DNA from: Candidatus Aminicenantota bacterium
GTDB lineage: Bacteria; Acidobacteriota; Aminicenantia; Aminicenantales; JAFGAV01
DNA: 39,776 bases
NCBI GenBank assembly: GCA_016933515.1
Contig: JAFGAV010000097.1
Coordinates: 1-39,776 of the forward strand
Direction: 5' to 3'
Part shown: piece by piece, positions 1-8,154 of the stretch
Layout: every line of letters starts with the position of its first letter
Position numbering within the stretch: position 1 is the first letter of the stretch
Notes under the pieces: generated by a model
What the model was told of the DNA's origin: nothing
Database searches by the model: none
Seen by the model: the letters and a program-made list of their open reading frames with translations, nothing else
Program-made: the position numbers and the translations under genes

Positions 1-398
1 AGCTGTTCATAGGCCTGGGCGACTTCGATGGGATTCAGGTCCTCGCGCTGGAGATTTTCTATCAGGGAAATCTCGACCTGCCGGGCCTTGGGAACGTTTT
101 TGATGAGCACCGGCACTTTTTGCAATCCGGCGCGCTGGGCGGCCCGCCATCGTCTTTCCCCTATGATGATTTTGTAATGCTCGGCTTCGGGCACGACGAC
201 GATGGGCTGAAGAATTCCCGAGGCTTTTATCGAACGGGCCAATTCCCGGATGGCCTCGTCGTCGAATTTCTTTCGGGGCTGCATGGGATTCGGCCTGACC
301 TGACCGATGGGAACGTCCGCAAGTCTCTCGTCCTTAAGGATGCCGAATTCTTCCGGGACAAACGCCCTTATGCCCTTTCCCAATGCCTGCTTTTTCAT
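1..398 (-). CDS. parB: ParB chromosome-partitioning protein (N-terminal part, cut by window start)
   Basis: I translated this by hand from the minus strand. The ATG at 398-396 overlaps the parA stop in an ATGA. The 132 residues visible contain the ParB N-terminal CTPase/nuclease-like fold, with PNPMQPRK near residue 37, GERRWRAAQRAG near residue 87, and IENLQREDLNPIE near residue 115, which leads into the helix-turn-helix. ParB binds parS, loads as a CTP-dependent clamp, spreads on DNA and drives origin segregation with ParA. The DNA-binding and dimerisation domains lie beyond the window. The adjacent parA and the parS at 1164-1179 support a chromosomal ParABS system. The call is secure; only the 3' end is missing. 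Confidence 0.95.
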   Translation of the reverse strand, partial: MKKQALGKGIRAFVPEEFGILKDERLADVPIGQVRPNPMQPRKKFDDEAIRELARSIKASGILQPIVVVPEAEHYKIIIGERRWRAAQRAGLQKVPVLIKNVPKARQVEISLIENLQREDLNPIEVAQAYEQ

Positions 399-1156
399 TT
401 CCTCTCCAGAAGCTCCCGGGCCAGCTCGAGGTATCCCTCCGCTCCCTTGGACTTGATATCATAAATGATGACGGGCTTGCCGAATGAAGGAGCTTCGGCC
501 AGCTTGACCGTACGTGGAATGACCGTGCTGTAAGTCAGGGAGCCGAGGGATTTCTTCACTTCCTCAGCCACCTGCCTGGACAGGTTCGTGCGCTCGTCGT
601 ACATCGTCAGCACGATGCCTTCTATGCGCAGCTCGGGATTGAAAAACGTGCGGACTTCGTCGAGCGTCAGAAGGAGGTCCGGTATGCCCTCCATGCAAAA
701 AAACTCGCACTGGACGGGTATGAGAATGGAATCCGCCGCGGCCAGGGCGTTGATGGTCAGAAAACCCAGTGACGGGGGGCAATCGATCAGAATGAAATTG
801 AAGCTCTTTTTTATGGGTTCCAGGGCGGCTTTCAATTTCTTTTCCCGGCTCTCCTGGGCATAAAGCTCGGCTTCGATTCCGGCAAGCTCGGGAGAACAGG
901 GACATAAGTAAAGATTGTTCAATTCCGTTCCCTGGACGCAGTCCATGATGCCTACGCCGTTCATCATGGCCTGATAGATTCCTTTTTTTGCGTCCCTTTT
1001 GGCTTTGCCGAGTCCGGTCGTGGCCATGCCCTGGGGATCGAAATCGACCAGAAGAACCCTCTGTTGCTTCAAGGCCAAGGCGGCTCCCAGGTTTATGGCG
1101 GTGGTCGTTTTCCCCACCCCCCCCTTTTGGTTGGCTACCGCAATCGTTCGTCCCAT
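395..1156 (-). CDS. parA: ParA/Soj chromosome-partitioning ATPase
   Basis: This 253-residue protein has usual chromosomal ParA length. The deviant Walker A box KGGVGKTT is at residues 11-18, DFDPQG follows near residue 39, and the second motif IDCPPSLG is near residue 124. ParA forms ATP-dependent dimers on the nucleoid, and ParB stimulates its ATPase to move origins apart. It begins 23 bp after mnmG and overlaps parB by an ATGA, so the two are translationally coupled. The parS palindrome ends 7 bp before the start codon and covers the leader, so ParB binding could repress or roadblock parA expression (inference). There is no N-terminal DNA-binding extension, consistent with a chromosomal rather than plasmid type. 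Confidence 0.96.
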   Translation of the reverse strand: MGRTIAVANQKGGVGKTTTAINLGAALALKQQRVLLVDFDPQGMATTGLGKAKRDAKKGIYQAMMNGVGIMDCVQGTELNNLYLCPCSPELAGIEAELYAQESREKKLKAALEPIKKSFNFILIDCPPSLGFLTINALAAADSILIPVQCEFFCMEGIPDLLLTLDEVRTFFNPELRIEGIVLTMYDERTNLSRQVAEEVKKSLGSLTYSTVIPRTVKLAEAPSFGKPVIIYDIKSKGAEGYLELARELLERK

Positions 1157-1163
1157 GGCTCAA

Positions 1164-1179
1164 TGTTCCACGTGAAACA
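1164..1179. promoter_or_regulatory. parS: parS centromere site
   Basis: The sequence TGTTCCACGTGAAACA matches the widely conserved bacterial parS TGTTTCACGTGAAACA at 15 of 16 positions. It fills most of the 23-bp gap between the mnmG stop and the parA start. ParB would nucleate here, marking the origin region. No second copy was found by eye in the window. Confidence 0.93.
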
Positions 1180-3015
1180 TCATGCCCGGCTCCGGCCTTC
1201 ATTTTTCGCGTTAATATGGACAAAAATGTTCATAACGGCCGCCGGAGTCATCCCCGGGATTTTTTTGACTTCTCCAAAAGTGGCCGGCCGGATTTTGCCC
1301 AGTTTCTCGATAGCTTCCCGTGTCAGTCCCGGAATCGAACTGTAATCGAGATTTTCTGGGATTTTCATCCTGTCGAGGCGCATCATCCGCGAAATTTCCC
1401 TCTCCTGCTTGGCGATATACCCCTCATATTTGACCTCTGATTCCACGTACCTGATCTCATCGTCTGAGAGGCCGTCCCTGAATTTTCCATATTCTAGCAC
1501 AGCCGGCCACGAGATTTCAGGCTTTTTGAGCAATTCTTTCAATGTGGTTTTTTCGCCTGAAGGCAAAACGGTCTTTGTGTTTCTCAGAAATGAAAAGACG
1601 CCCCGGATACGCTCTTTTTTCTCCAGAAAGCGTCCGTAAGTTTCCTCATCGATCAAGCCCAGCTTCTTTCCGTAAGGCATAAGCCTGAAATCCGCGTTGT
1701 CCGCGCGGAGCATAAGCCTGTGTTCCGCCCGGGACGTAAAAAGCCTGTATGGTTCTTCGACACCCCTCGTGACCAGGTCGTCTATCAAAACCCCGATATA
1801 CGCTTCGCTCCGTTCAAGAATCAGCGGTTTTTCCCCCTTGAGCTTCAGCGAGGCATTTATTCCGGCCAACAATCCCTGTGCCGCCGCTTCTTCATAACCC
1901 GAAGTGCCGTTGATCTGGCCGGCCAGATAGAGGTTCGGGACGGCCTGCGCCTCAAGTGTTCGATGAAGCTGCGTCGGAAGGACGGCGTCGTATTCGATGC
2001 CGTAAGCCGGCCTGAGCACGCGGGCGTGGTCAAGGCCGGGGATCGTGCTTAAAATTTCGAGCTGGACCTCGAAGGGCAGGCTCGAGGACAGGCCGTTGAC
2101 ATAGATCTCATTGGTGTCGATTCCCTCGGGCTCGAGATAGAATTGATGTCTTTCGTGGTGGGGGAATTTCACCACTTTGTCTTCTATGGACGGACAATAG
2201 CGTGTCCCGGTACCTGAAATTTTTCCGCTGTACAAAGGGGATTTATCAAGGTTCCTTCGAATGACTTCGTGGGTGTCTCCGCTTGTGTAGCCGCTGTGAC
2301 AGGCGATTTTATTTTCGAGCCGCCTCCGGGTCCTGTAAGAAAACGGCACGGGCGGCTCGTCTCCAAACTGCGGTTCGAAACGGCTCCAGTCGATCGTCCT
2401 GGCATCGAGTCTCATGGGTGTGCCGGTCTTCAGCCGGAACGTATCGAATCCGAGTTTTTTCAGCTCATCCGCAAGCTCGATCGATGCCGGCTCGTTGGCC
2501 CGACCTGCGGGATAGCATTTCATGCCGATATGAATGAGGCCGTTGAGAAACGTGCCCGGCGTCAGAATCACGGCCCCGGCCTTGATTTCATGACCGTCGA
2601 GCGTCCTGACGCCTTCCGCCCGGCCGTCGCGCGTCAAGATCTCGGCCGCGATTCCCTGCATCAGGACCAGGTTGGGCATGTTTTCGAGGCGAGCTTTCAT
2701 GGCCTGCCTGTATCGCGCCTTATCGCACTGGGCCCGCGGCGCCTGAACGGCTCCTCCTCGGCTGCGGTTGAGAATCCTGAATTGCAGACCGGTTTCGTCC
2801 GCCAGGAGGCCCATGACGCCTCCCAGGGCGTCGATTTCCCTGACGAGATGTCCCTTGGCCAGGCCTCCGATGGCGGGGTTGCACGACATTTGAGCGATGT
2901 TTTCGAGCTGAATCGTAAGAAGGCAGGCGGTCAAACCCATCGAAACGGCCGCCGCCGCAGCCTCACACCCGGCATGGCCGCCGCCGATGACCACCACATC
3001 GAATCGGTCCGACAT
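1180..3015 (-). CDS. mnmG: tRNA uridine-5-carboxymethylaminomethyl modification enzyme MnmG (GidA)
   Basis: This FAD-dependent subunit works with MnmE to build the (carboxymethyl)aminomethyl group on U34 of tRNAs reading NNA/NNG codons. The dinucleotide-binding GGGHAG sits at residues 11-16 after a short N-terminus. [16 protein letters not shown] and [15 protein letters not shown] are classic MnmG blocks, and the C-terminus carries the helical MnmE-interacting region. I chose the ATG at 3015, giving 611 residues, because family members start a few residues before the Rossmann motif. An upstream start at 3063 would add 16 residues and overlap mnmE. The gene lies 10 bp after mnmE in the rpmH operon. 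Confidence 0.95.
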   Translation of the reverse strand: MSDRFDVVVIGGGHAGCEAAAAAVSMGLTACLLTIQLENIAQMSCNPAIGGLAKGHLVREIDALGGVMGLLADETGLQFRILNRSRGGAVQAPRAQCDKARYRQAMKARLENMPNLVLMQGIAAEILTRDGRAEGVRTLDGHEIKAGAVILTPGTFLNGLIHIGMKCYPAGRANEPASIELADELKKLGFDTFRLKTGTPMRLDARTIDWSRFEPQFGDEPPVPFSYRTRRRLENKIACHSGYTSGDTHEVIRRNLDKSPLYSGKISGTGTRYCPSIEDKVVKFPHHERHQFYLEPEGIDTNEIYVNGLSSSLPFEVQLEILSTIPGLDHARVLRPAYGIEYDAVLPTQLHRTLEAQAVPNLYLAGQINGTSGYEEAAAQGLLAGINASLKLKGEKPLILERSEAYIGVLIDDLVTRGVEEPYRLFTSRAEHRLMLRADNADFRLMPYGKKLGLIDEETYGRFLEKKERIRGVFSFLRNTKTVLPSGEKTTLKELLKKPEISWPAVLEYGKFRDGLSDDEIRYVESEVKYEGYIAKQEREISRMMRLDRMKIPENLDYSSIPGLTREAIEKLGKIRPATFGEVKKIPGMTPAAVMNIFVHINAKNEGRSRA

Positions 3016-3025
3016 GATCGCAGGC

Positions 3026-4408
3026 CTATTTCCCCACGCAAAACCGTCCGAATACGGCTTCAAGGACCTCGTCGGACGCGACCTCGCCTGTCAGCCGGCC
3101 GACATGGCCGAGCGCGGCGCGAACTTCTTCGGCGCAAAATTCCTCGGAATACCGGGCGTCCATCCTTTCAAGGGCAAGAGTCATCGCCCTCTCGATCTCT
3201 CCAAGAAGAAGCTTTTGCCTGAGATGAAGCACGATCTCCTCAGTGAATTCCCTCCCGGGCGAGAAAACGCCCGACATCATCTCTTTCAGCTCGCCGACTC
3301 CCGATCCGCGCAGGGCCGAGACATCAAGATGCGGAACGCCCGGCAGATGGGACAGAATCCGTTGCCGGTCGATGTTCACGGGAAGGTCGGTTTTGTTGAA
3401 CACCAGTATCAATTTCCTTCCCCTGAATCCGGAGACGAACCGCCGGTCGTCCTTCGTGTCCGGCCGGGAAGCATCGAGAATTAGCAGGATTCCGTCGGAT
3501 TCATCGGCCAAAGCGCGGCTTCTTTTGACGCCCTCCTCCTCCAGAGGATCCCGAGCCTCTCCCAAGCCGGCCATATCGGTCAGGACGATATTCGTCCCGC
3601 CCGCTGGAAGCCTCTCCGAAATGTAATCCCTCGTCGTCCCCGGGAGGGGAGCGACGATCGCCCGCTCCCGTCCGAGGAGCGCGTTGAAGAGCGTCGATTT
3701 TCCCGCGTTCGGCTTCCCGGCGATCGCGACCCGGATCCCCTCCGTAATGGCGCGTCCGGTCTCATAACTCGCCGCGAGCTTGCCCGCCGCTTCCCTGCAG
3801 TCCAGGATCAGCTTCCGGATTTCCGCACCGCCGCCTGCTCCGGCCTCTTCCGAAAACTCGATTCCCGCTTCGATGAGCGCCATGAGCTCCACAAGCTTTT
3901 CCCTGAGCCGGGCGACGCTCCGGGAAAGACTGCCCCGGACCTGCCCGATGGCCGCCTGCGCCTGTTCGAGCGTCACGGACTGAATCAGGGATTGAACGGC
4001 CTCGGCCTGCAGGATGTCGATCCTTCCCCGAAGATACGCCCGGAGAGTGAATTCCCCGGGAAGCGCCGGCTTGGCCCCGGCCGCGACTCCGAGCCTTACC
4101 GCCTCTTCCAGGACGGCGGGGCTCCCATGGCAGCTGATTTCCACGACGTCCTCGCGCGTGTAGGAACGGAGTGCGGGGAAATAAACCATGAACGCCTCGT
4201 CCAAGACCCGGCCCTTGCCTCCCTCTCTGACTTTTCCGAAAACCGCCGTCAGCGGCGGGAAGGGGTGCGTAATTTTCCTTGCGGGAAAGAATATCTTGCG
4301 CGCAACCGCCAGGGACTCGGGCCCGCTCAGCCTGAGGACGCCGAGCCCTCCGATCCCGGGAGGGGTCGAGACGGCGATGATGGTGTCCTGAAGACGGGCC
4401 CTGTCCAT
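3026..4408 (-). CDS. mnmE: tRNA modification GTPase MnmE (TrmE)
   Basis: At 460 residues this is full length. The N-terminal tetrahydrofolate-binding domain covers about residues 1-120. A helical domain follows and is interrupted by a G domain, with GKPNAGKS at 231-238, a PLPGTTRD switch and an NKTD base-recognition motif. The protein ends in CVGK (C457), the conserved C-terminal C[IV]GK with the catalytic-region cysteine. It partners MnmG in cytoplasmic tRNA wobble-uridine modification, and the genes are adjacent and co-oriented. The start follows jag by 23 bp. Nothing is missing or unusual. Confidence 0.96.
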   Translation of the reverse strand: MDRARLQDTIIAVSTPPGIGGLGVLRLSGPESLAVARKIFFPARKITHPFPPLTAVFGKVREGGKGRVLDEAFMVYFPALRSYTREDVVEISCHGSPAVLEEAVRLGVAAGAKPALPGEFTLRAYLRGRIDILQAEAVQSLIQSVTLEQAQAAIGQVRGSLSRSVARLREKLVELMALIEAGIEFSEEAGAGGGAEIRKLILDCREAAGKLAASYETGRAITEGIRVAIAGKPNAGKSTLFNALLGRERAIVAPLPGTTRDYISERLPAGGTNIVLTDMAGLGEARDPLEEEGVKRSRALADESDGILLILDASRPDTKDDRRFVSGFRGRKLILVFNKTDLPVNIDRQRILSHLPGVPHLDVSALRGSGVGELKEMMSGVFSPGREFTEEIVLHLRQKLLLGEIERAMTLALERMDARYSEEFCAEEVRAALGHVGRLTGEVASDEVLEAVFGRFCVGK

Positions 4409-4431
4409 GGGGCCATTTTACCAAAAAGAGC

Positions 4432-5076
4432 CTAAGACCTGCTCGTCGGCCTTTGACTCCCCTTGACGACGAAAACTTTGACTTTCTTGAGAAACCCGTC
4501 TCCGAGGCTCTCGCTGGCGAGATCGGGAAACTGGTTGATGGTCATATGGATGATCCGGCGCTCGTAGGGATTCATCAGATCCAGGACTTCTTCGCGCCCC
4601 GTGTCTCGGACCGCGCGCCCGACATCCTGAGCCAGGTCCTTGAGTTTCTTTTCTTTCCTTTTTCGGAAAAACTCGCAGTCCACCTGAACTTTCTGGTCGG
4701 AAATCTTGTTGAGGACATGCTGCAGCGCCAGGAGCAGCGCTCCGTCCTTCCACAGGAGAAGCTGCTTGTCGTTGCCGTTGAAAATTACATAAAGATGATC
4801 GGACTTCTGCTTGACCTGGAAGCCGATCTCCAGCGGAAAGACGGGAAGGAGGGCATTGAGAAACTTCGTGACGGCGCTTTCCTCGGGGGCTTCCTTCGGC
4901 CAGGCGCGGATGACGATCTCGCGCCCCTTGATGCCGAAGAGCTTGGTCTTCTCGGTGACGATCTCGTAGTTGAGCTGGTTCCGCTGGAGCTTCAGGACAT
5001 GCTCGGCATGCGAGACGGCGTCCTCAAGGTTTTTGCCCTTGAACTCCGGGCGTTCATTTTTTTCTTCTGGTTTCAT
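4432..5076 (-). CDS. jag: Jag/KhpB RNA-binding protein (Jag-N, KH and R3H domains)
   Basis: This 214-residue protein has the three-part Jag (SpoIIIJ-associated, also KhpB) layout. A Jag_N domain lies near residues 10-55 (KNLEDAVSHAEHVL, FGIKGREIVI). A KH-like region with a GNDKQLLLWKDGALLLAL stretch covers about residues 75-135. An R3H domain lies near 150-210 (MNPYERRIIHMTI). The family binds RNA and influences cell elongation and division in several bacteria. Its place directly after yidC, overlapping the yidC stop by 23 bp, is the conserved arrangement. The GDKG-like loop of the KH domain is altered to GNDK, so RNA affinity may differ (inference). Confidence 0.92.
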   Translation of the reverse strand: MKPEEKNERPEFKGKNLEDAVSHAEHVLKLQRNQLNYEIVTEKTKLFGIKGREIVIRAWPKEAPEESAVTKFLNALLPVFPLEIGFQVKQKSDHLYVIFNGNDKQLLLWKDGALLLALQHVLNKISDQKVQVDCEFFRKRKEKKLKDLAQDVGRAVRDTGREEVLDLMNPYERRIIHMTINQFPDLASESLGDGFLKKVKVFVVKGSQRPTSRS

Positions 5077-6754
5077 TTTCTTGCCTCTTTTTCTTGGCCT
5101 GGAGGCGGTTCATGATGTGCTGCTGGGCGATCTGAAGAACGTTGCTCATCAGCCAGTATAGCACCAGCCCGCTGGGGAAACCGAGAAAGAAGAAGGTCAT
5201 GATCACGGGCATGATGAGCATCATCCGCGCCTGGGACGGATCGGCGCCCGAGGGCGTCATCTTCTGGCTGATGAACTGGGTCACGCCCATCAGGATGGGA
5301 GTCACGAGGATCGGGTCTTTGACCGAAAGATCCTTGATCCAAAAGACGAAGGGGCTGTGACGGAGTTCGATGGCCGCGCTGAGCATGCTGAAGATGGCCC
5401 AGAAAACCGGAAGCTGAATGAGCAGCGGCAGGCAGCCGCCGGCCGGGTTGACCCCATGCTCTTTGTAGAGCTTCATCATCTCCTCGTTCATCTGCCGGCG
5501 CATGGCCACATCGGTTTTGTGCTTTTTGTACTTCGACCGCAGGGCTTTGATCTTCGGCTGGATCTCCTGCATCTTGGCCATGGATTTGGTGCTGGAATAC
5601 GTCAGGGGGAAAAACAGGATCTTCAGGATGACGGTCAGGACGATGATGACCAGCCCCCAGTTGGGAACGACTTTGTAGATGGCCCGCATGACGACGATCA
5701 GGATCTCGACGATGCCGCCGAAAAAACCGAGCTGGATGAGTTTCTTGGTCCTTCCGGCGGGATCGAGGGCTTTGAGCCGGTCGAGCTCCTTGGGCCCGAC
5801 ATAGGCGGACGCCGCTCCGGAAACGGCCAGGTAGTATTGGGGAACGTTGTCGAACAACTTCTGCTCGAAGACCGCCGTGCCCTGGCCGCTCGGCACGAGG
5901 AACAGGGCCGTGAAGTATGTCTCCTCATAGGCGGCCCAGCGGACGTAAGGCCTGATGCTTTGTTCGGGCTTGTATTTACGCTCGTTTATGCGGAAGGCTT
6001 TGCCCGCCGAATAGGCGGCCAGCCCCCGGTTGGAAAGTCCCCGCTGCCTCTTGGCGGCCAGGGAGGACGGCCCGATGCCGGGTCCCCACAGGATCCTGTA
6101 GTCCTGCGCGACGCCATTCAGCCTGACGTTGATGAAGATGTCGAATTCGTATCCGTCGCCTTTGAAAACGAATTTCTTTTCCACGAACAGGCCGGTTTCG
6201 TCGGCGTAGGTGAACGTGAGCTCGGAGCGGCCGCCGGCTCTGACGTTGACCGAACTCACCGAGGGTTCGAAAAGCGCGGCGGAGTTGATTCTCTCGTTGA
6301 GCTTCTCCTCTCCCTCCCGTCGATTGAAATCGGCGTCCAGGGCGAAAGGATAGCGGTTCGATGTTTTCAGGTCCTCGGGTTCGGTATTGACCATTTCAAG
6401 CCAGTCGCCGTTCTTGCTTTCCTCGTCGTAATTTTTGAGCTTCCAGCTCCTGAGCACGGCGCCCCGGTTGCTCCACTCGGCTCGATAGAGAGGCGTTTCG
6501 ACGACGACGATCTGCTCCCTCTCCAGGGAAACGGGGCTCGGCGTTTCCTGGACGTCGGGGGCGGCCGCCGGGGGAGCGACGGTCTCCGCCGGCCCGGCCT
6601 GCGGTTCCTGAGGGACGGTCTGGACGGGCGTTTGAACGGGCGGAGGCCCCGGCTCATAAACCGGCGCGGGCGCGGGCTTGTTCAGGAAAAAGATCCAGTA
6701 AACAGCCAACAGGGCGAACGAGAGGACAATGGCCAATATCAAGCGTTTTTCCAT
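5054..6754 (-). CDS. yidC: membrane protein insertase YidC (long, Gram-negative type)
   Basis: YidC inserts and folds inner-membrane proteins with or without SecYEG. This 566-residue protein starts with an uncleaved TM segment (residues 5-24). A Pro/Ala/Gln-rich linker and a large periplasmic P1 beta-domain (about 75-330) follow. The conserved five-TM 60KD_IMP core begins near residue 345 and includes NPAGGCLPLLIQ and FPSGLVLYW. The P1 domain is typical of diderms. The tail is basic, suited to ribosome contact. It lies 11 bp after yidD and overlaps jag. The run yidD-yidC-jag fits co-ordinated membrane biogenesis. Confidence 0.96.
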   Translation of the reverse strand: MEKRLILAIVLSFALLAVYWIFFLNKPAPAPVYEPGPPPVQTPVQTVPQEPQAGPAETVAPPAAAPDVQETPSPVSLEREQIVVVETPLYRAEWSNRGAVLRSWKLKNYDEESKNGDWLEMVNTEPEDLKTSNRYPFALDADFNRREGEEKLNERINSAALFEPSVSSVNVRAGGRSELTFTYADETGLFVEKKFVFKGDGYEFDIFINVRLNGVAQDYRILWGPGIGPSSLAAKRQRGLSNRGLAAYSAGKAFRINERKYKPEQSIRPYVRWAAYEETYFTALFLVPSGQGTAVFEQKLFDNVPQYYLAVSGAASAYVGPKELDRLKALDPAGRTKKLIQLGFFGGIVEILIVVMRAIYKVVPNWGLVIIVLTVILKILFFPLTYSSTKSMAKMQEIQPKIKALRSKYKKHKTDVAMRRQMNEEMMKLYKEHGVNPAGGCLPLLIQLPVFWAIFSMLSAAIELRHSPFVFWIKDLSVKDPILVTPILMGVTQFISQKMTPSGADPSQARMMLIMPVIMTFFFLGFPSGLVLYWLMSNVLQIAQQHIMNRLQAKKKRQENETRRKK

Positions 6755-6765
6755 AGATGCGTCCT

Positions 6766-6975
6766 TTAGGGAACGGGGTCGAACCCTCCTTCATGGAAGG
6801 GATGGCATTTCAGCAGACGGCGGAAGCCGAGCCCCGCCCCCTTGAGGAAACCGTATTTCACAATGGCCTCGCGCGTGTATTGCGAACACGTAGGCTCGAA
6901 GCGGCAGTTCCGCCCCAACAAGGGAGATAAAAACTTGCGGTAGACGTCGATGAGAAACAGGGCCGCGGCTTTCAT
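6766..6975 (-). CDS. yidD: membrane protein insertion efficiency factor YidD
   Basis: This is a small 69-residue protein of the YidD (DUF37) family, which helps YidC-dependent insertion at the inner membrane. An amphipathic N-terminal helix ([13 protein letters not shown]) is followed by the cysteine motif [15 protein letters not shown] and by [14 protein letters not shown] at the C-terminus. All are family hallmarks. The ATG at 6975 overlaps the rnpA stop in an ATGA. The open frame runs 42 codons further upstream, but that part is antisense-like and overlaps rnpA, so the internal ATG is preferred. Confidence 0.94.
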   Translation of the reverse strand: MKAAALFLIDVYRKFLSPLLGRNCRFEPTCSQYTREAIVKYGFLKGAGLGFRRLLKCHPFHEGGFDPVP

Positions 6976-7331
6976 CGCGGCCGCCGCTTTCTTTTTAATG
7001 AACGAAGGGCAAAGAGAAATTCCTCCCTCAAAGCGGCCAGGGGCGCTTCGGCGGTCTCCGGCCTGGCGACGACCACAACGTCCGCGGCGAACGGAAGACA
7101 TGTTTTATTCCTTCTGAACAGATCCCTTATCCGTCTTTTGGCCCTGTTGCGCTTGACGGCACGCCCCACCTTGCGGCTGGCCACGACTCCCAGCCTCGAA
7201 AAGGAAAGGCTGTTTTCAAGATAAACCAACGTGAAATAGCGCCCTCGAAATCGGAATCCGTTTTTATAGATATCGCCGAATTCCTTCGTCCGGCGAATCC
7301 TCTCTTGAGGACCGAGGCTCTCCCTCATCAA
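6972..7331 (-). CDS. rnpA: ribonuclease P protein component
   Basis: This basic 119-residue protein is the cofactor of RNase P, which matures tRNA 5' ends. It has [16 protein letters not shown] near the N-terminus, [12 protein letters not shown] mid-protein, and the signature RNR motif ([14 protein letters not shown]) that binds the RNA subunit. The first codons are ATG ATG, and the first overlaps the rpmH stop by 4 bp. The C-terminus ends in a basic KRKRRPR tail. The RNA subunit gene was not seen in this window. Confidence 0.95.
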   Translation of the reverse strand: MMRESLGPQERIRRTKEFGDIYKNGFRFRGRYFTLVYLENSLSFSRLGVVASRKVGRAVKRNRAKRRIRDLFRRNKTCLPFAADVVVVARPETAEAPLAALREEFLFALRSLKRKRRPR

Positions 7332-7462
7332 GCCGAAAGTCTCTTCCGCCCTTTTTGCCTTCGGCGCTTGATAACGGCTCTTCCGTTCTTTGTTTTCATC
7401 CTGACACGGAAACCGTGCGTCTTTTTTCTCTTGCGAACGTTGGGGCGGAATGTCGGTTTCAT
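7328..7462 (-). CDS. rpmH: 50S ribosomal protein L34
   Basis: L34 is a 44-residue, strongly basic ribosomal protein. The sequence starts [18 protein letters not shown] and ends GRKRLSA, so it is nearly invariant and complete. The ATG is at 7462-7460 and an AAAGGA ribosome-binding site lies upstream. It is the first gene of the nine-gene minus-strand operon, with the promoter at 7494-7522. In most bacteria dnaA lies upstream of rpmH; here the upstream neighbour is carD, transcribed away. Confidence 0.97.
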   Translation of the reverse strand: MKPTFRPNVRKRKKTHGFRVRMKTKNGRAVIKRRRQKGRKRLSA

Positions 7463-7493
7463 CTGCGGCCGTATCCTTTGTTTTGAGAGGGGT

Positions 7494-7522
7494 ATGTTAT
7501 CCGAGAGAGGGCCTCCTGTCAA
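7494..7522 (-). promoter_or_regulatory. sigma-70-type promoter of the rpmH-parB operon
   Basis: Read on the minus strand, TTGACA (7522-7517) and TAACAT (7499-7494) are separated by exactly 17 bp. Predicted initiation near 7487 gives a leader of about 25 nt before rpmH. The -35 box is consensus and the -10 box has two mismatches. Confidence 0.75.
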
Positions 7523-7587
7523 GCGGAGGATGCCAGGACAGGGGACCGAAACCCTTCGCCTGCCCTAATGAAACCGGAATCGGATAT

Positions 7588-7616
7588 TTGACGAAAAGGC
7601 GGCGATGCGGTATAAT
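7588..7616 (+). promoter_or_regulatory. sigma-70-type promoter of carD, predicted leaderless
   Basis: TTGACG (7588-7593) and a perfect TATAAT (7611-7616) are separated by 17 bp. The carD ATG begins 8 bp after the -10 box, so transcription would start within a few bases of the ATG. No Shine-Dalgarno sequence lies in the gap. Confidence 0.85.
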
Positions 7617-7624
7617 GCCCGCTC

Positions 7625-8143
7625 ATGGATTCCTTCAAGGTTGGGGATAAAGTCATTTATCCCAATCAGGGGCTGGGAGTCGTCGAGGCCATCCGGGACG
7701 AGGCCATCAACGGCGAGCGCTTCCGCGTCTACCACATGAGGCTCATCTCCAACAACACTCTGGTCATGATCTCCTCCTCGAGCGCTTCGGAGATGGGCAT
7801 TCGGCGGCCGATCTCCGAGGACTGCATCCGCGACATCTTCGGCATGATTCGCAAAGGCGGCGTGGAAGTCACAAAGAACTGGAAGGGCCGCTACAAAGAG
7901 CACATCAACCTCATGAAAACGGGCTCGCTCCCCGACCTGATCTCGGTCCTCAAAGGGCTGTACTATCTCAGCCTGATGAAACCGCTTTCCTTCCGCGAGA
8001 AAAAAATGATGGAGAGGGCGCGCGACCTGATCGTCTCCGAGATGTCCCAGGCCTGTTCCCTGTCCCCGGAAGAAATCGAAAAAAGAATCCAGAAATCCCT
8101 GTCCGCGTGTTTCAAGGACATCAAGACGGAAATGGGGCTCTGA
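7625..8143 (+). CDS. carD: CarD/CdnL-family RNA polymerase-binding regulator
   Basis: This 172-residue protein begins with the CarD/CdnL RNA-polymerase interaction domain (Tudor-like). FKVGDKVIYPNQGLGVVEAI is at residues 4-23, followed by beta strands to about residue 65. A helical C-terminal domain (about 75-172) would touch the upstream edge of the promoter bubble. In mycobacteria and myxobacteria CarD/CdnL stabilises open complexes, notably at rRNA promoters. The N-terminal motif starts three residues after the ATG, which fixes the start, although the -10 box is only 8 bp upstream. An 11-bp gap separates it from the next gene, so the two are likely co-transcribed. Confidence 0.9.
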   Translation: MDSFKVGDKVIYPNQGLGVVEAIRDEAINGERFRVYHMRLISNNTLVMISSSSASEMGIRRPISEDCIRDIFGMIRKGGVEVTKNWKGRYKEHINLMKTGSLPDLISVLKGLYYLSLMKPLSFREKKMMERARDLIVSEMSQACSLSPEEIEKRIQKSLSACFKDIKTEMGL

Positions 8144-8154
8144 CCCTTCATCTG

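Noticed and set aside
7497..7505. Possible DnaA box TTATCCGAG
   Set aside because: Only six of nine positions match TTATCCACA and there is no cluster, so it does not support an origin.
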